Source: Phenylobacterium sp. (GTDB lineage Bacteria > Pseudomonadota > Alphaproteobacteria > Caulobacterales > Caulobacteraceae). Taken from it: 8,416 bases of DNA. The translations under genes and the position numbers were made by a program. Within the stretch, counting starts at the first letter, position 1; every line of letters begins with the position of its first letter. Where the stretch lies: contig JAQVDF010000049.1 in NCBI GenBank assembly GCA_028698405.1, forward strand, positions 1 through 8,416, given 5' to 3'. Of the stretch, positions 1 through 6,258 are shown piece by piece. The notes beneath the pieces are model-generated. The model searched no databases. It was not told the DNA's origin and saw nothing but the letters and a program-made list of their open reading frames with translations.

Positions 1-1221
1 GCGGTGACCGACCAGTTGCTGGTAGGCGTCGTTGGCGAGTTCGATGACGTGGTCCGGCCCGTTGAGGATGGACATGAAGCGGGGCGCCTGTTGGAACAGG
101 GTGCGCAGGTAGTCCCGCTCCTGGGTCCTCAGTTCGACTTCGGAGGCTAGGCGCGCGTTGGCCCGGCGCAACGTATCGGCGGCCTCCTGGCGCAGCTGCG
201 CCGCCTCGGCGAGCGTCTCGGCGCGGCGGCGCTCGGCCTCGTATGCCTCGGCGCCCGACAGGCCGGCGGCGACCTGACCGCCGAGGGTCTTCAAGTAACC
301 GGCATAGTCCTCGTCCACCGGCCGGTAGGGGTTGGCGCCGACGATCAGCGCGCCACGCGGCCGCTCCGCCCCCTGGTGGACCAGCGGCTTGATGCGCACG
401 GTCACCGGCGGTTTGTCCCAGTCCCCGGTCGGAAGGCCCGGCAACCCTGAGACGTCGACCGAGAAGGATTCCTCGCCCTGCCAGATGCGGGTCAGGTCCC
501 AGAGCTCGTCGCCGAGGGCGAGCGTGTGTGGGGCATAGCGGCTGCCCCGGTCGATCCCCGTCGTCGCCGCCAGCTGGGCCGAGCCGTCCTCCTTGAACAG
601 GTAGGCGAGGGTGAAGGGCAGGTCGCGCTGGTTGTCGCCGAGGTGCCGCTCGACGGCGGCCAGCACCTTTTCGCGGCTATCGGCCGCCGGCAGCGCGGCG
701 CCCAGCTTGCGCAGCGTGCCGAGGCGCCGCTCGGTGATGACCCGGGAGGTTTCCTCGGTGACGGCGCAGAACACGCCTTCGACCTTTCCGGTGTCGCCCA
801 GCAGCGGGCTGTAGGAGAAGGTGTGGTAGGTCTCCTCCGGGAAGCCGTTGCGTTCGAGCAGCAGCAGCAGGCCCCGGTCCCAGGTAGCCTCGCCGTGCTC
901 CAGGACCATCCGCAGGCGGTCCTTGATGTCGTCCCAGATCTCCGCCCACAGCACCTTGGTCGGCATGCCGAGCGAGCGGGGGTGCTTGATCCCCAGGGTC
1001 GGGCGGTAGGCGTCGTTGTAGAAGAAGTGGATGTCGGGGCCCCAGCCCAGCCACATCTCGAACTTCGAGGTGAGCAGCAGGCGCAGGGCGACTTTCAGGC
1101 TGTTCGGCCACCGCTCGGGCGGGCCGAGCGGCGTAGCGGCCCAGTCGTGGGCGCGCATCAGGCGCGCCATCTCGCCGTCCCCGACGAATATCTCTTCCAG
1201 CAGCGCCGGGGCGTTCGCCAA
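1..1221 (-). CDS. PAS-GAF-PAS sensor protein, probable histidine kinase (N-terminal part)
   Basis: Reading the minus strand from a TTG at 1221-1219 gives 407 codons with no stop, continuing past the left edge, so the gene is partial. Residues about 14-40 carry GEMARLMRAHDW and TPLGPPERWP, the usual opening of alphaproteobacterial PAS sensor kinases. A first PAS domain follows (about 41-165, with FYNDAYRPTLG at 67-77), then a GAF-like domain (about 168-322), a charged Ala/Arg/Glu-rich coiled coil (about 325-370) and the start of a second PAS domain (about 372 onward, with IELANDAYQQLVG). Proteins built this way normally continue into a kinase core and sometimes a receiver domain, so the kinase role is inferred; those parts lie outside the window. 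The TTG start is supported by a CGGAG site seven bases upstream and an in-frame TGA two codons before it. No membrane segment is visible, so a cytoplasmic sensor is likely. The ligand cannot be told. Confidence 0.85.
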   Translation of the reverse strand, partial: MANAPALLEEIFVGDGEMARLMRAHDWAATPLGPPERWPNSLKVALRLLLTSKFEMWLGWGPDIHFFYNDAYRPTLGIKHPRSLGMPTKVLWAEIWDDIKDRLRMVLEHGEATWDRGLLLLLERNGFPEETYHTFSYSPLLGDTGKVEGVFCAVTEETSRVITERRLGTLRKLGAALPAADSREKVLAAVERHLGDNQRDLPFTLAYLFKEDGSAQLAATTGIDRGSRYAPHTLALGDELWDLTRIWQGEESFSVDVSGLPGLPTGDWDKPPVTVRIKPLVHQGAERPRGALIVGANPYRPVDEDYAGYLKTLGGQVAAGLSGAEAYEAERRRAETLAEAAQLRQEAADTLRRANARLASEVELRTQERDYLRTLFQQAPRFMSILNGPDHVIELANDAYQQLVGHR

Positions 1222-1228
1222 GTCTCAA

Positions 1229-1233
1229 CTCCG
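1229..1233 (-). promoter_or_regulatory. Ribosome binding site deciding the TTG start of the sensor gene
   Basis: On the minus strand CGGAG ends seven bases before the TTG at 1221. An in-frame TGA at 1227-1225 rules out any start further upstream. The first in-frame ATG is 17 codons inside the conserved N-terminal block and has no comparable site. Confidence 0.6.
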
Positions 1234-1244
1234 TGGAACGGGCC

Positions 1245-1268
1245 GGCCCGGGAATCGGAAACCGGGCC
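1245..1268 (-). other. GC-rich hairpin upstream of the sensor gene
   Basis: A perfect 7-bp stem (GGCCCGG at 1245-1251 with CCGGGCC at 1262-1268) encloses a 10-base loop. It lies between bamE and the sensor gene on the same strand. There is no T-run after it, so it is not a classic intrinsic terminator; it could be a weak terminator, an RNA stabiliser or chance in GC-rich DNA. The loop contains GAATC, a potential CcrM methylation site. Confidence 0.35.
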
Positions 1269-1306
1269 ATCAGTCGAGTAAACCGGCGCGTACGCCCTTC
1301 GTTGCG

Positions 1307-1324
1307 GCCCCGCAGGCGCGGGGC
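1307..1324 (-). terminator. Possible terminator hairpin after bamE
   Basis: A perfect 7-bp stem with a 4-base loop (GCCCCGC at 1307-1313, GCGGGGC at 1318-1324) begins five bases beyond the bamE stop codon. It lacks a downstream U-tract, so termination would be weak or factor-assisted. The position suggests the sensor gene is not simply an extension of a bamE operon, but read-through cannot be excluded. Confidence 0.35.
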
Positions 1325-1329
1325 GCGGA

Positions 1330-1815
1330 TCAGCGGCGATCGCCTGGACGGTTTCCGGGCGCGCCTTCGTCGTCGCGCGGCAGCATGGAACCGCGGCCGA
1401 CCGTGCCGAGCAACTGTTCGAGGATTGTCAGCTCGCGGCCCCGGGTCGGGGTCTCGCGGCCGTTGAAGGCGACCACCTTGCCCTGCTCCAGGGTGATCAC
1501 GTCCACGCGCTCGACCGTCTCGGTGCCGGGGTCGAAGCTGATGGCGGTGATTTCCCGCTGAGTCACCCGCGGCTTGCGGAAGGCGATGCGTTCCTTCACC
1601 TCGGCGATGTAGTACCAGGTGTTGTTGTCGAAGGTGGACGTGGCGGACGGCGAGCCGAGCTTGGTGCGCACCGTGGTCTTGGTGTCGGTCCCTGCCTGGA
1701 TGTCCTTCGGCGCGGTCTCGATGGCCTGGAAGCCGCGGTAGCTGGTGATCGGCGCACAGGCGCCCGCGGACAGCAGGGCGGCGCTCACGGCGACGAGGGC
1801 GGCTTTGCGAAACAT
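1330..1815 (-). CDS. bamE: Outer membrane protein assembly factor BamE (SmpA/OmlA family lipoprotein)
   Basis: The 161-residue product is a small lipoprotein of the BamE family, a non-enzymatic partner of the BamA complex that inserts beta-barrel proteins into the outer membrane. Residues 1-19 form a signal peptide (MFRK followed by a hydrophobic Ala/Leu/Val stretch) ending at Cys20. The lipobox AGAC is looser than the classic LAGC but usable. The BamE fold spans about residues 29-115, with the family's LGSPS turn at 53-57 and the WYYI strand at 67-70. The tail after about 125 is rich in Gly, Asp, Arg and Pro and looks disordered, which is common in alphaproteobacterial versions. The gene is divergent from the respiratory chaperone gene and shares with it the 1816-1925 control region. 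Identification rests on lipoprotein form plus BamE motifs; the family is clear. Confidence 0.9.
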   Translation of the reverse strand: MFRKAALVAVSAALLSAGACAPITSYRGFQAIETAPKDIQAGTDTKTTVRTKLGSPSATSTFDNNTWYYIAEVKERIAFRKPRVTQREITAISFDPGTETVERVDVITLEQGKVVAFNGRETPTRGRELTILEQLLGTVGRGSMLPRDDEGAPGNRPGDRR

Positions 1816-1850
1816 CGGGGCTTCAGGACCTGTCAGCTGGATCGGCGGCT

Positions 1851-1879
1851 TTGACCTAGCCGTCGGGGATACTTAGTTC
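1851..1879 (+). promoter_or_regulatory. Candidate promoter of the chaperone-DUF177 genes
   Basis: TTGACC at 1851-1856 is a strong -35, and TAGTTC at 1874-1879 is a weak -10, 17 bases apart. Transcription would begin near 1886, downstream of the ATG at 1881 and upstream of the ATG at 1926, so this site favours 1926 as the true start of the chaperone. Confidence 0.35.
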
Positions 1880-1881
1880 AA
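1853..1881 (-). promoter_or_regulatory. Candidate bamE promoter
   Basis: On the minus strand TTGAAC (1881-1876) and TAGGTC (1858-1853) are 17 bases apart. In Caulobacter housekeeping form this reads TTGAACT, 14 bases, GCTAGGTC, where the -10 matches GCTANAWC at all but one position. Transcription would start near 1846, leaving a leader of about 30 bases before the bamE ATG. It fully overlaps an opposing promoter-like site for the chaperone gene. Confidence 0.45.
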
Positions 1882-1913
1882 TGCCGCCGTTACGCGCACC
1901 GGGCGGCGAAATC

Positions 1914-1917
1914 GAGG
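1914..1917 (+). promoter_or_regulatory. Ribosome binding site selecting the ATG at 1926
   Basis: GAGG lies eight bases before the ATG at 1926. The earlier in-frame ATG at 1881 has only a distant GGGGA in front of it and would add 15 residues that do not resemble the family. Confidence 0.55.
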
Positions 1918-1925
1918 CCTATTTC

Positions 1926-2459
1926 ATGATCCTGGACCGTCTGTTCCGTCCCAGGGCCGCCCAGGAAGCGGGGCGGGCGCTCTACGCGGCGGCGGTCGCC
2001 GAAGCCAGGCAGCCTCGACTCTACGCCGAACTGGGCGCGCCCGACACGCCGGAAGGGCGATTCGAACTCTACACGCTCCACGTCCTGCTGTTGATCGAGC
2101 GGCTGCGGGGGCAGGGGCCGGCCGCAGCCGAGACCTCCCAGGCGTTGTTCGACACCTACATCAGCGCCCTGGACCACGGGCTCCGGGAGCTGGGCGTGGG
2201 CGACACCTCCGTGGGCAAGAAGATGCGCCGGCTGGGCGAGGCGTTCTATGGCCGCGGTAAGTCGTACGACGCGGCGATCGCCGCCCTGCCGGACAGGACA
2301 CCGCTGGTCGCCTTCCTCGGGCGAACCACCTTTGCGGACGCAACGGCCGGCCGGCCCGAAGCCCTGGCGGAGGAGTTGCTCGCCAAGCGCGACGCGCTGG
2401 CCGCCCAGGATCTGGCTGGGCTGCTGAGCGGGACCGTGAGCTGGGAGGCGCGGGCATGA
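1926..2459 (+). CDS. Ubiquinol-cytochrome c chaperone family protein (CBP3-like)
   Basis: The 177-residue product belongs to the CBP3/UQCC1-type chaperone family, which in mitochondria helps cytochrome b synthesis and assembly of the bc1 complex; the bacterial role is inferred from that. The opening LDRLFRPR and ALYAAAVAEARQPRLY match the family's N-terminal helix. The central helices contain RFELYTLHVLLLIERL, followed by FDTYISALDHGLRELGVGD and KKMRRLGEAFYGRGKSYD, the most conserved block. The C-terminal helical part runs to WEARA. There is no signal peptide or membrane span, so it should be cytoplasmic, acting at the inner membrane. The ATG at 1926 is preferred over the one at 1881 (192 residues) because of its ribosome site and because a promoter overlaps 1881. 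The stop overlaps the DUF177 start by four bases, indicating coupled translation. Confidence 0.88.
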   Translation: MILDRLFRPRAAQEAGRALYAAAVAEARQPRLYAELGAPDTPEGRFELYTLHVLLLIERLRGQGPAAAETSQALFDTYISALDHGLRELGVGDTSVGKKMRRLGEAFYGRGKSYDAAIAALPDRTPLVAFLGRTTFADATAGRPEALAEELLAKRDALAAQDLAGLLSGTVSWEARA

Positions 2460-2968
2460 GCGGCCATTCGATCAGACTCGCAGACCTCGCTCGCGGGGCG
2501 CTGGTGCTGGACATCGCGCCCGACGAAGCGGAGCGGAAGGCGATCGCCAGGCGGCTGGGCCTGATCGGCCTGCCGGCGCTGACGGCCAAGATCACGGTGC
2601 GACCGTGGCTGGACGGCGCCGAGATCGGCGGCAGGTTCGAGGCCGTGGTCACCCAGGAGTGCGGGGTCACCCTCGACCCCTTCGATCAGGAAGTGGCGGG
2701 CGACATCGACGTGCGGGTGGTGCCGCCCGGGAGTCCGCACGCGCCGTCGGATCCGGCCGGGGAGCTGGAGCTCGATCCCGACGCACCGGACCAGCCCGAC
2801 GAGCTTGCCGGCGAGGAGATCGACCTGGGCGAGTATCTCGTCGAACACCTCGCGCTCGAGATCGACCCGTTCCCACGAAAGCCGGGCGCGACGTTCGAGT
2901 ACGAGAACCCCGAGGGTGACGACTCGCCCTTCGCCGTGCTCAAAGGGCTGCAGGATCGGAAGGGCTGA
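2456..2968 (+). CDS. DUF177 (YceD-family) protein
   Basis: This is a 170-residue member of the YceD/DUF177 family. Family members sit next to rpmF or plsX in many bacteria; E. coli YceD and plant relatives have been linked to 23S rRNA processing, but the role in this organism is not shown by sequence. Visible features are the N-terminal IRLADLARG, a central strand region with the conserved Cys69 in VTQECGVTLDPF (65-76), an acidic stretch at about 102-122, the conserved DLGEYLVEHLALEIDPFPRKPG-type block at 123-144, and the closing SPFAVLKGL (157-165). The ATG overlaps the chaperone's TGA (ATGA), and GGGAGG lies seven bases upstream at 2443-2448. It belongs to the same transcript as the chaperone. 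A further promoter-like site for plsX follows its stop. Confidence 0.88.
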   Translation: MSGHSIRLADLARGALVLDIAPDEAERKAIARRLGLIGLPALTAKITVRPWLDGAEIGGRFEAVVTQECGVTLDPFDQEVAGDIDVRVVPPGSPHAPSDPAGELELDPDAPDQPDELAGEEIDLGEYLVEHLALEIDPFPRKPGATFEYENPEGDDSPFAVLKGLQDRKG

Positions 2969-2986
2969 GGACCGCCGAGCCGAATT

Positions 2987-3012
2987 TTGTCGCCGACGCG
3001 CGCGGCTGTATC
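2987..3012 (+). promoter_or_regulatory. Candidate plsX promoter of Caulobacter housekeeping type
   Basis: TTGTCGC (2987-2993) and GCTGTATC (3005-3012) are separated by 11 bases. Against the remembered consensus TTGaCgS, 10-14 bases, GCTANAWC, each half has a single mismatch. Transcription would start near 3019, about 46 bases before the plsX GTG. The only upstream in-frame start codon, TTG at 2987, lies inside the -35 and so cannot be used on this transcript. Confidence 0.5.
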
Positions 3013-3064
3013 GTCGACCCCTTGGCCGGCGCGGTCGCTGCAGGGGGTCGTTAGTCCAACCGCT

Positions 3065-4120
3065 GTGACAGAGACGCTGGTCATATCCGTCGACGCCATG
3101 GGCGGCGACCACGGGCCCACCGTGGTCGCGCCCGGCGTGGCGCGTGCGGCCGAAGGGCTGGGCTCCAGCGTCCGCTTCCTGCTGCACGGGGACGAGGCCG
3201 CGTTGACCCAGGCGCTGGAGGCCTATCCCTCGTTGAAGGGCCGGGCCGAAGTGCGGCCGGCCGCCAGCGTGATCGCCATGGACGAGAAGCCCGCCCAGGC
3301 GCTGCGCCGCGGCAAGGGCTCGTCCATGTGGAACGCCGTCGAAGCGATCCGCAACGGCGAGGCCGGCGCGGCCGTCTCGGCCGGCAACACCGGCGCGCTG
3401 ATGGCCGTCTCCAAGCTGATCCTGCGGATGGGCGCGGGCCTCGACCGTCCGGCGCTGGTGGCGAGCTGGCCGGGCGCCCGGGGCGTGACCTCGGTGCTCG
3501 ACGTCGGCGCAAACGTCGACTGCGACGCCGAGCGGCTGGTCGAATTCGCCATCCTGGGGGAAGCCTTCCACCGCGCCGCCCACGGCGTGGAGCGCCCGAG
3601 CGTCGGCCTGCTGAACGTCGGCTCCGAGGAGATGAAGGGCCACGAAGAGGTCCGCCAGGCCAACAGGATCCTGCGCGAGGGCCGCTTCGACCTCGACTAC
3701 CGCGGTTTCGTCGAGGGCGACGATCTCACGAAGGGCGCCGTCGACGTGGTGGTGACCGACGGCTTCACCGGCAACGTCGCGCTGAAGACCGCCGAGGGGG
3801 TGTTCCGCTTCATCACCGACGAGCTTCGCACGGCGCTGATGTCGACAACGATGTCCAAGGCCGGCGCCTTGCTGGCGCGGCCGGCGCTGAAGGCCTTCCG
3901 CGGCCGGTTGACGCCCAGGGTCGCCGCCCCGCTGCTCGGGCTGAACGGCGTGGTAGTGAAGACGCACGGCGGCGCCAGCGAGCAGGAAATCGCGGACGCC
4001 GTCTTTATGGCCGCAGATCTGGCGCGTAGCGACTTCGCGGCGCAGATCGAAAGGAATATGAGCAGGCTGAGCGACGCGGTACAGGCGCCGCCGCCCCCAG
4101 CCGCCAATGGAGCCGCATGA
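3065..4120 (+). CDS. plsX: Phosphate acyltransferase PlsX
   Basis: PlsX converts fatty acyl-ACP and phosphate into acyl-phosphate, the donor that PlsY uses to acylate glycerol-3-phosphate, so it links fatty-acid synthesis to phospholipid synthesis at the inner face of the membrane. From the GTG at 3065 the product has 351 residues, close to the usual 330-355. Conserved blocks are DAMGGD (10-15), MDEKPAQALRRGKGSSM (72-88), SAGNTGALMA (105-114), LDVGAN (145-150), NVGSEEMKGHE (184-194), VTDGFTGNVALK (230-241) and KTHGGAS (299-305). The Pro/Ala-rich tail from about 341 is not conserved. The start is placed at GTG because the family begins just before the DAMGGD strand; the frame is open upstream to a TTG at 2987, but that lies in a promoter. 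No good ribosome site is near the GTG (GGGGG is 17 bases away). The stop abuts fabH directly. Confidence 0.95.
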   Translation: MTETLVISVDAMGGDHGPTVVAPGVARAAEGLGSSVRFLLHGDEAALTQALEAYPSLKGRAEVRPAASVIAMDEKPAQALRRGKGSSMWNAVEAIRNGEAGAAVSAGNTGALMAVSKLILRMGAGLDRPALVASWPGARGVTSVLDVGANVDCDAERLVEFAILGEAFHRAAHGVERPSVGLLNVGSEEMKGHEEVRQANRILREGRFDLDYRGFVEGDDLTKGAVDVVVTDGFTGNVALKTAEGVFRFITDELRTALMSTTMSKAGALLARPALKAFRGRLTPRVAAPLLGLNGVVVKTHGGASEQEIADAVFMAADLARSDFAAQIERNMSRLSDAVQAPPPPAANGAA

Positions 4121-5101
4121 GTGACCAGGGTCTTGCGTAGCGTCGTCACCGGTGTCGGCGGCTATCTTCCGGACGAGATCGTGACCAACGACGATCTCGC
4201 CAAGGTGGTCGACACCTCGGACGAATGGATCGTCGAGCGGACGGGGATCCGCACCCGCCGCCGGGCCGCCCCCGACCAGGCCGTCTCCGACCTGGCGGTC
4301 GAGGCCGCCAAGCGGGCGCTGGCCGCGGCCGGCCGCACGCCGGCGGACATCGACCTGATCATCGTGGCGACCACCACGCCGGACCTGACCTTTCCGGCCA
4401 CCGCCACCATCGTGCAGCGCAAGTTGGGCGCACCGATCGGCATCGCCTTCGACGTGCAGGCGGTCTGCTCGGGCTTCGTCTACGCCCTCTCGGTCGCCGA
4501 CGGTTTCGTGACCCGCGGCCGCTCCCGGTGCTGCCTGGTGATCGGCGCCGAGACCATGACCCGGCTGATGGACTGGACCGACCGTGGCACCTGCGTGCTG
4601 TTCGGCGACGGGGCCGGCGCCGTGGTGCTCGAGCCGCAGGGCGGGGAGGGGACTATCGTCGACCGCGGGCTGCTGGGCTTCGCGCTGAGGGCCGACGGGA
4701 CCAAGCAGGATTTGCTCTACGTGGACGGCGGGCCCTCGACCAACGGTCAGGTCGGCAAGCTGCGCATGCAGGGTAACCAGGTGTTCCGCCACGCCGTGGT
4801 GAACATCTCCGAGGCGGTGACCGCAGCGGCGGCCGACGCCGGCGTCGAAGTCTCCAGCGTCGACTGGTTCATCCCCCACCAGGCCAACCAGCGGATCCTG
4901 GAAGGTGTCGCCAGGCGGCTGGGGATCGACGAGAAGAAGGTCGTGACCACGGTCGGCGAGCACGCCAACACCTCGGCGGCCTCGATCCCGCTGGCCATGG
5001 CCCAGGCGGTCGAGGACGGTCGCATCAAGCCGGGCCAGCTGCTGCTGCTGGAAGCCATGGGCGGCGGCCTGACCTGGGGAGCCTGCGTGCTCCGGCTTTG
5101 A
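4121..5101 (+). CDS. fabH: Beta-ketoacyl-ACP synthase III (FabH)
   Basis: FabH condenses acetyl-CoA with malonyl-ACP to begin type II fatty-acid synthesis in the cytoplasm. The 326-residue product has the full thiolase fold and the Cys-His-Asn triad: Cys116 in AVCSGF, His253 in IPHQANQRI and Asn283 in HANTSAASIP. Other family marks are GVGGYLPDEIVTN near the start, SDEWIVERTGIRTRR (33-47), FGDGAGAVVL (161-170) and the C-terminal GGGLTWGA. The GTG start follows the plsX TGA without any gap, and GGAG at 4109-4112 is eight bases upstream. An ATG at 4117 overlaps the plsX stop but opens another frame that ends after seven codons, so it is not the start. The pairing with plsX is the standard arrangement, with coupled translation expected. 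Confidence 0.96.
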   Translation: MTRVLRSVVTGVGGYLPDEIVTNDDLAKVVDTSDEWIVERTGIRTRRRAAPDQAVSDLAVEAAKRALAAAGRTPADIDLIIVATTTPDLTFPATATIVQRKLGAPIGIAFDVQAVCSGFVYALSVADGFVTRGRSRCCLVIGAETMTRLMDWTDRGTCVLFGDGAGAVVLEPQGGEGTIVDRGLLGFALRADGTKQDLLYVDGGPSTNGQVGKLRMQGNQVFRHAVVNISEAVTAAAADAGVEVSSVDWFIPHQANQRILEGVARRLGIDEKKVVTTVGEHANTSAASIPLAMAQAVEDGRIKPGQLLLLEAMGGGLTWGACVLRL

Positions 5102-5282
5102 GCAAAATTGGACCTGGCGGATTGAAGCCTTTGACTTGATGCGACTATCAGGTCATGAGCAGTATCCGACATCGAGCTTGGGCAGGCGCAAGCCGCTGCG
5201 GCTCGGCCAAACGTGGTTCTGCAATCTGTACGAGCCTGTCTGACGCTCCGGGCCGCGCCCGGCGGCGGCGGGCGGCAGCGAC

Positions 5283-5287
5283 GGAGG
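5283..5287 (+). promoter_or_regulatory. Ribosome binding site of ihfA
   Basis: GGAGG lies four bases before the ATG at 5292, a strong if slightly close site. It supports this ATG as the start. Confidence 0.6.
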
Positions 5288-5291
5288 GTCG

Positions 5292-5600
5292 ATGAAGGGC
5301 GCTACCGTTACCCGGGCCGACCTGTGCGAGGCGGTCCACGAAGAAGTCGGGCTGACGCGGCAGGACTGCGCGGCCCTGGTCGAGCGGACGCTCGAACTGA
5401 TGGTCCAGGCCCTCGAGCGGGGCGAACAGGTCAAGCTCTCGGGCTTCGGCGTCTTCCAGGTCCGCTCGAAGCGCGCCCGGATGGGCCGCAATCCGAAGAC
5501 CGGCGAGCCGGCCGCCATCGAACCGCGGCGCGTGATCGGCTTCCGCGCCTCGCAGGTGATGAAGGCCCGCGTCGATGCAGCCTTGTCCGGAGGCGGTTGA
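5292..5600 (+). CDS. ihfA: Integration host factor subunit alpha
   Basis: This is a 102-residue HU/IHF-family protein, the alpha subunit of the heterodimer that binds and sharply bends DNA in the nucleoid, helping transcription, replication initiation and recombination. N-terminal helices carry TRADLCEAVHEEVGLTRQD (7-25). The beta-sheet part has VKLSGFGVFQVR (47-58), and the DNA-minor-groove arm has GRNPKTGE (65-72), with the intercalating proline at 68. The protein ends with RRVIGFRASQVMKARV (79-94). The alpha rather than beta or HU assignment rests on the overall pattern and on the conserved fabH-ihfA-merR order seen in relatives. The 190-base gap after fabH suggests its own control, and the stop is nearly fused to the next gene. 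Confidence 0.93.
   Translation: MKGATVTRADLCEAVHEEVGLTRQDCAALVERTLELMVQALERGEQVKLSGFGVFQVRSKRARMGRNPKTGEPAAIEPRRVIGFRASQVMKARVDAALSGGG
5589..5593 (+). promoter_or_regulatory. Ribosome binding site selecting the GTG at 5603
   Basis: GGAGG is nine bases before GTG 5603 but only three before TTG 5597. The GTG also gives the expected AKGPDAF opening, so 5603 is preferred. Confidence 0.45.
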
Positions 5601-5602
5601 CG

Positions 5603-6028
5603 GTGGCCAAGGGCCCCGACGCCTTTCGCACCATTTCCGAAGCGGCCGAAGAGCTGAACGTGCCGCAGCACGTGCTGCGGTTCTGGGAGACCAAGTTCTC
5701 CTTCATCCGGCCGATGAAGCGGGCCGGGGGGCGCCGCTTCTACCGGCCCCAGGACATCCAGGTGCTGCGCGGCGTTCGCCGCCTGCTGCACGAGGAAGGC
5801 TACACCATCAAGGGCGTCCAGCGGCTGCACCGCGAGGAAGGCTTGCGCCGTCTGATTGCTGCCGGACAGGGAATCACGTCGCCGCCCAAGTCCCAGGTCT
5901 TGGCCGAATCGGCCGAACCGCTCGCGCACGCCGCAGAGCTCGACGAGGCTGGCCGCAGCCGCCTGGAAGCGGCCCTGGCTGAGCTGGAAACGGTGAAATC
6001 GCGACTCGATTCGCTACTGCGCCGCTGA
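5603..6028 (+). CDS. MerR-family transcriptional regulator
   Basis: The 141-residue protein has a MerR-type DNA-binding domain at about 8-77. The winged helix opens with FRTISEAAEELNVPQHVLRFWE, followed by the RRFYRPQDIQVLRGVRRLL wing and helix and EEGYTIKGVQRL. After a short linker with a Pro-rich turn (93-97), residues 112-141 form a leucine-rich coiled coil (LEAALAELETVKSRL), probably for dimer formation. No cysteine or other effector-binding domain follows, so this is not a metal or drug sensor of the classic kind, and its effector and targets are unknown. It begins three bases after the ihfA stop (a TTG at 5597 would overlap it) and is therefore co-transcribed with ihfA, the usual arrangement in alphaproteobacteria. 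Confidence 0.9.
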   Translation: MAKGPDAFRTISEAAEELNVPQHVLRFWETKFSFIRPMKRAGGRRFYRPQDIQVLRGVRRLLHEEGYTIKGVQRLHREEGLRRLIAAGQGITSPPKSQVLAESAEPLAHAAELDEAGRSRLEAALAELETVKSRLDSLLRR

Positions 6029-6055
6029 AGGCGCAGGTCCGGCGGCTAATAGCGA

Positions 6056-6084
6056 TTGCCCGGCCGGGGGAGGGCGCCTATAAC
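6056..6084 (+). promoter_or_regulatory. Promoter of tRNA-Pro
   Basis: TTGCCC (6056-6061) and TATAAC (6079-6084) are exactly 17 bases apart. The extended -10 CCTATAAC also matches the Caulobacter GCTANAWC form at all but its first base. It is followed by a GC-rich stretch, as is common at stable-RNA promoters, and transcription would start near 6091, about 11 bases before the tRNA. Confidence 0.7.
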
Positions 6085-6101
6085 CCGCCCCTCGCGGACG
6101 T

Positions 6102-6178
<77 letters not shown>

Positions 6179-6197
6179 TCCGCGGAACTCTCCTTGC

Positions 6198-6212
6198 GGC
6201 GGCCCAGCCGCC
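6198..6212 (+). terminator. Possible terminator hairpin after tRNA-Pro
   Basis: GGCGGC (6198-6203) pairs with GCCGCC (6207-6212) around a 3-base loop, 20 bases past the tRNA 3' end. No T-run follows, so it may serve as a processing or weak stop signal. Confidence 0.35.
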
Positions 6213-6258
6213 TGGCCGGGAAACGCCTCCTTCATCGCAATTCGCCCAATCTGGTCCG

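Noticed and set aside
526..1281. A 251-codon plus-strand frame opposite the sensor gene
   Set aside because: The minus strand carries clear PAS and GAF motifs; the plus frame is a compositional shadow.
2246..4963. A 905-codon open frame on the minus strand across DUF177, plsX and fabH
   Set aside because: It is the reverse shadow of three well-identified genes; its composition (Gly, Arg, His, Asp, Gln-rich, low complexity) has no family features, and long antisense frames are expected in such GC-rich DNA.
5111..5154. Inverted repeat GACCTG (5111-5116) and CAGGTC (5149-5154) after fabH
   Set aside because: Only six bases match and the arms are 32 bases apart, which is likely by chance.
6019..6034. 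Hairpin GCGCC/GGCGC at the merR stop codon as a terminator
   Set aside because: The stem is only 5 bp, part of it lies in coding sequence and no T-run follows.
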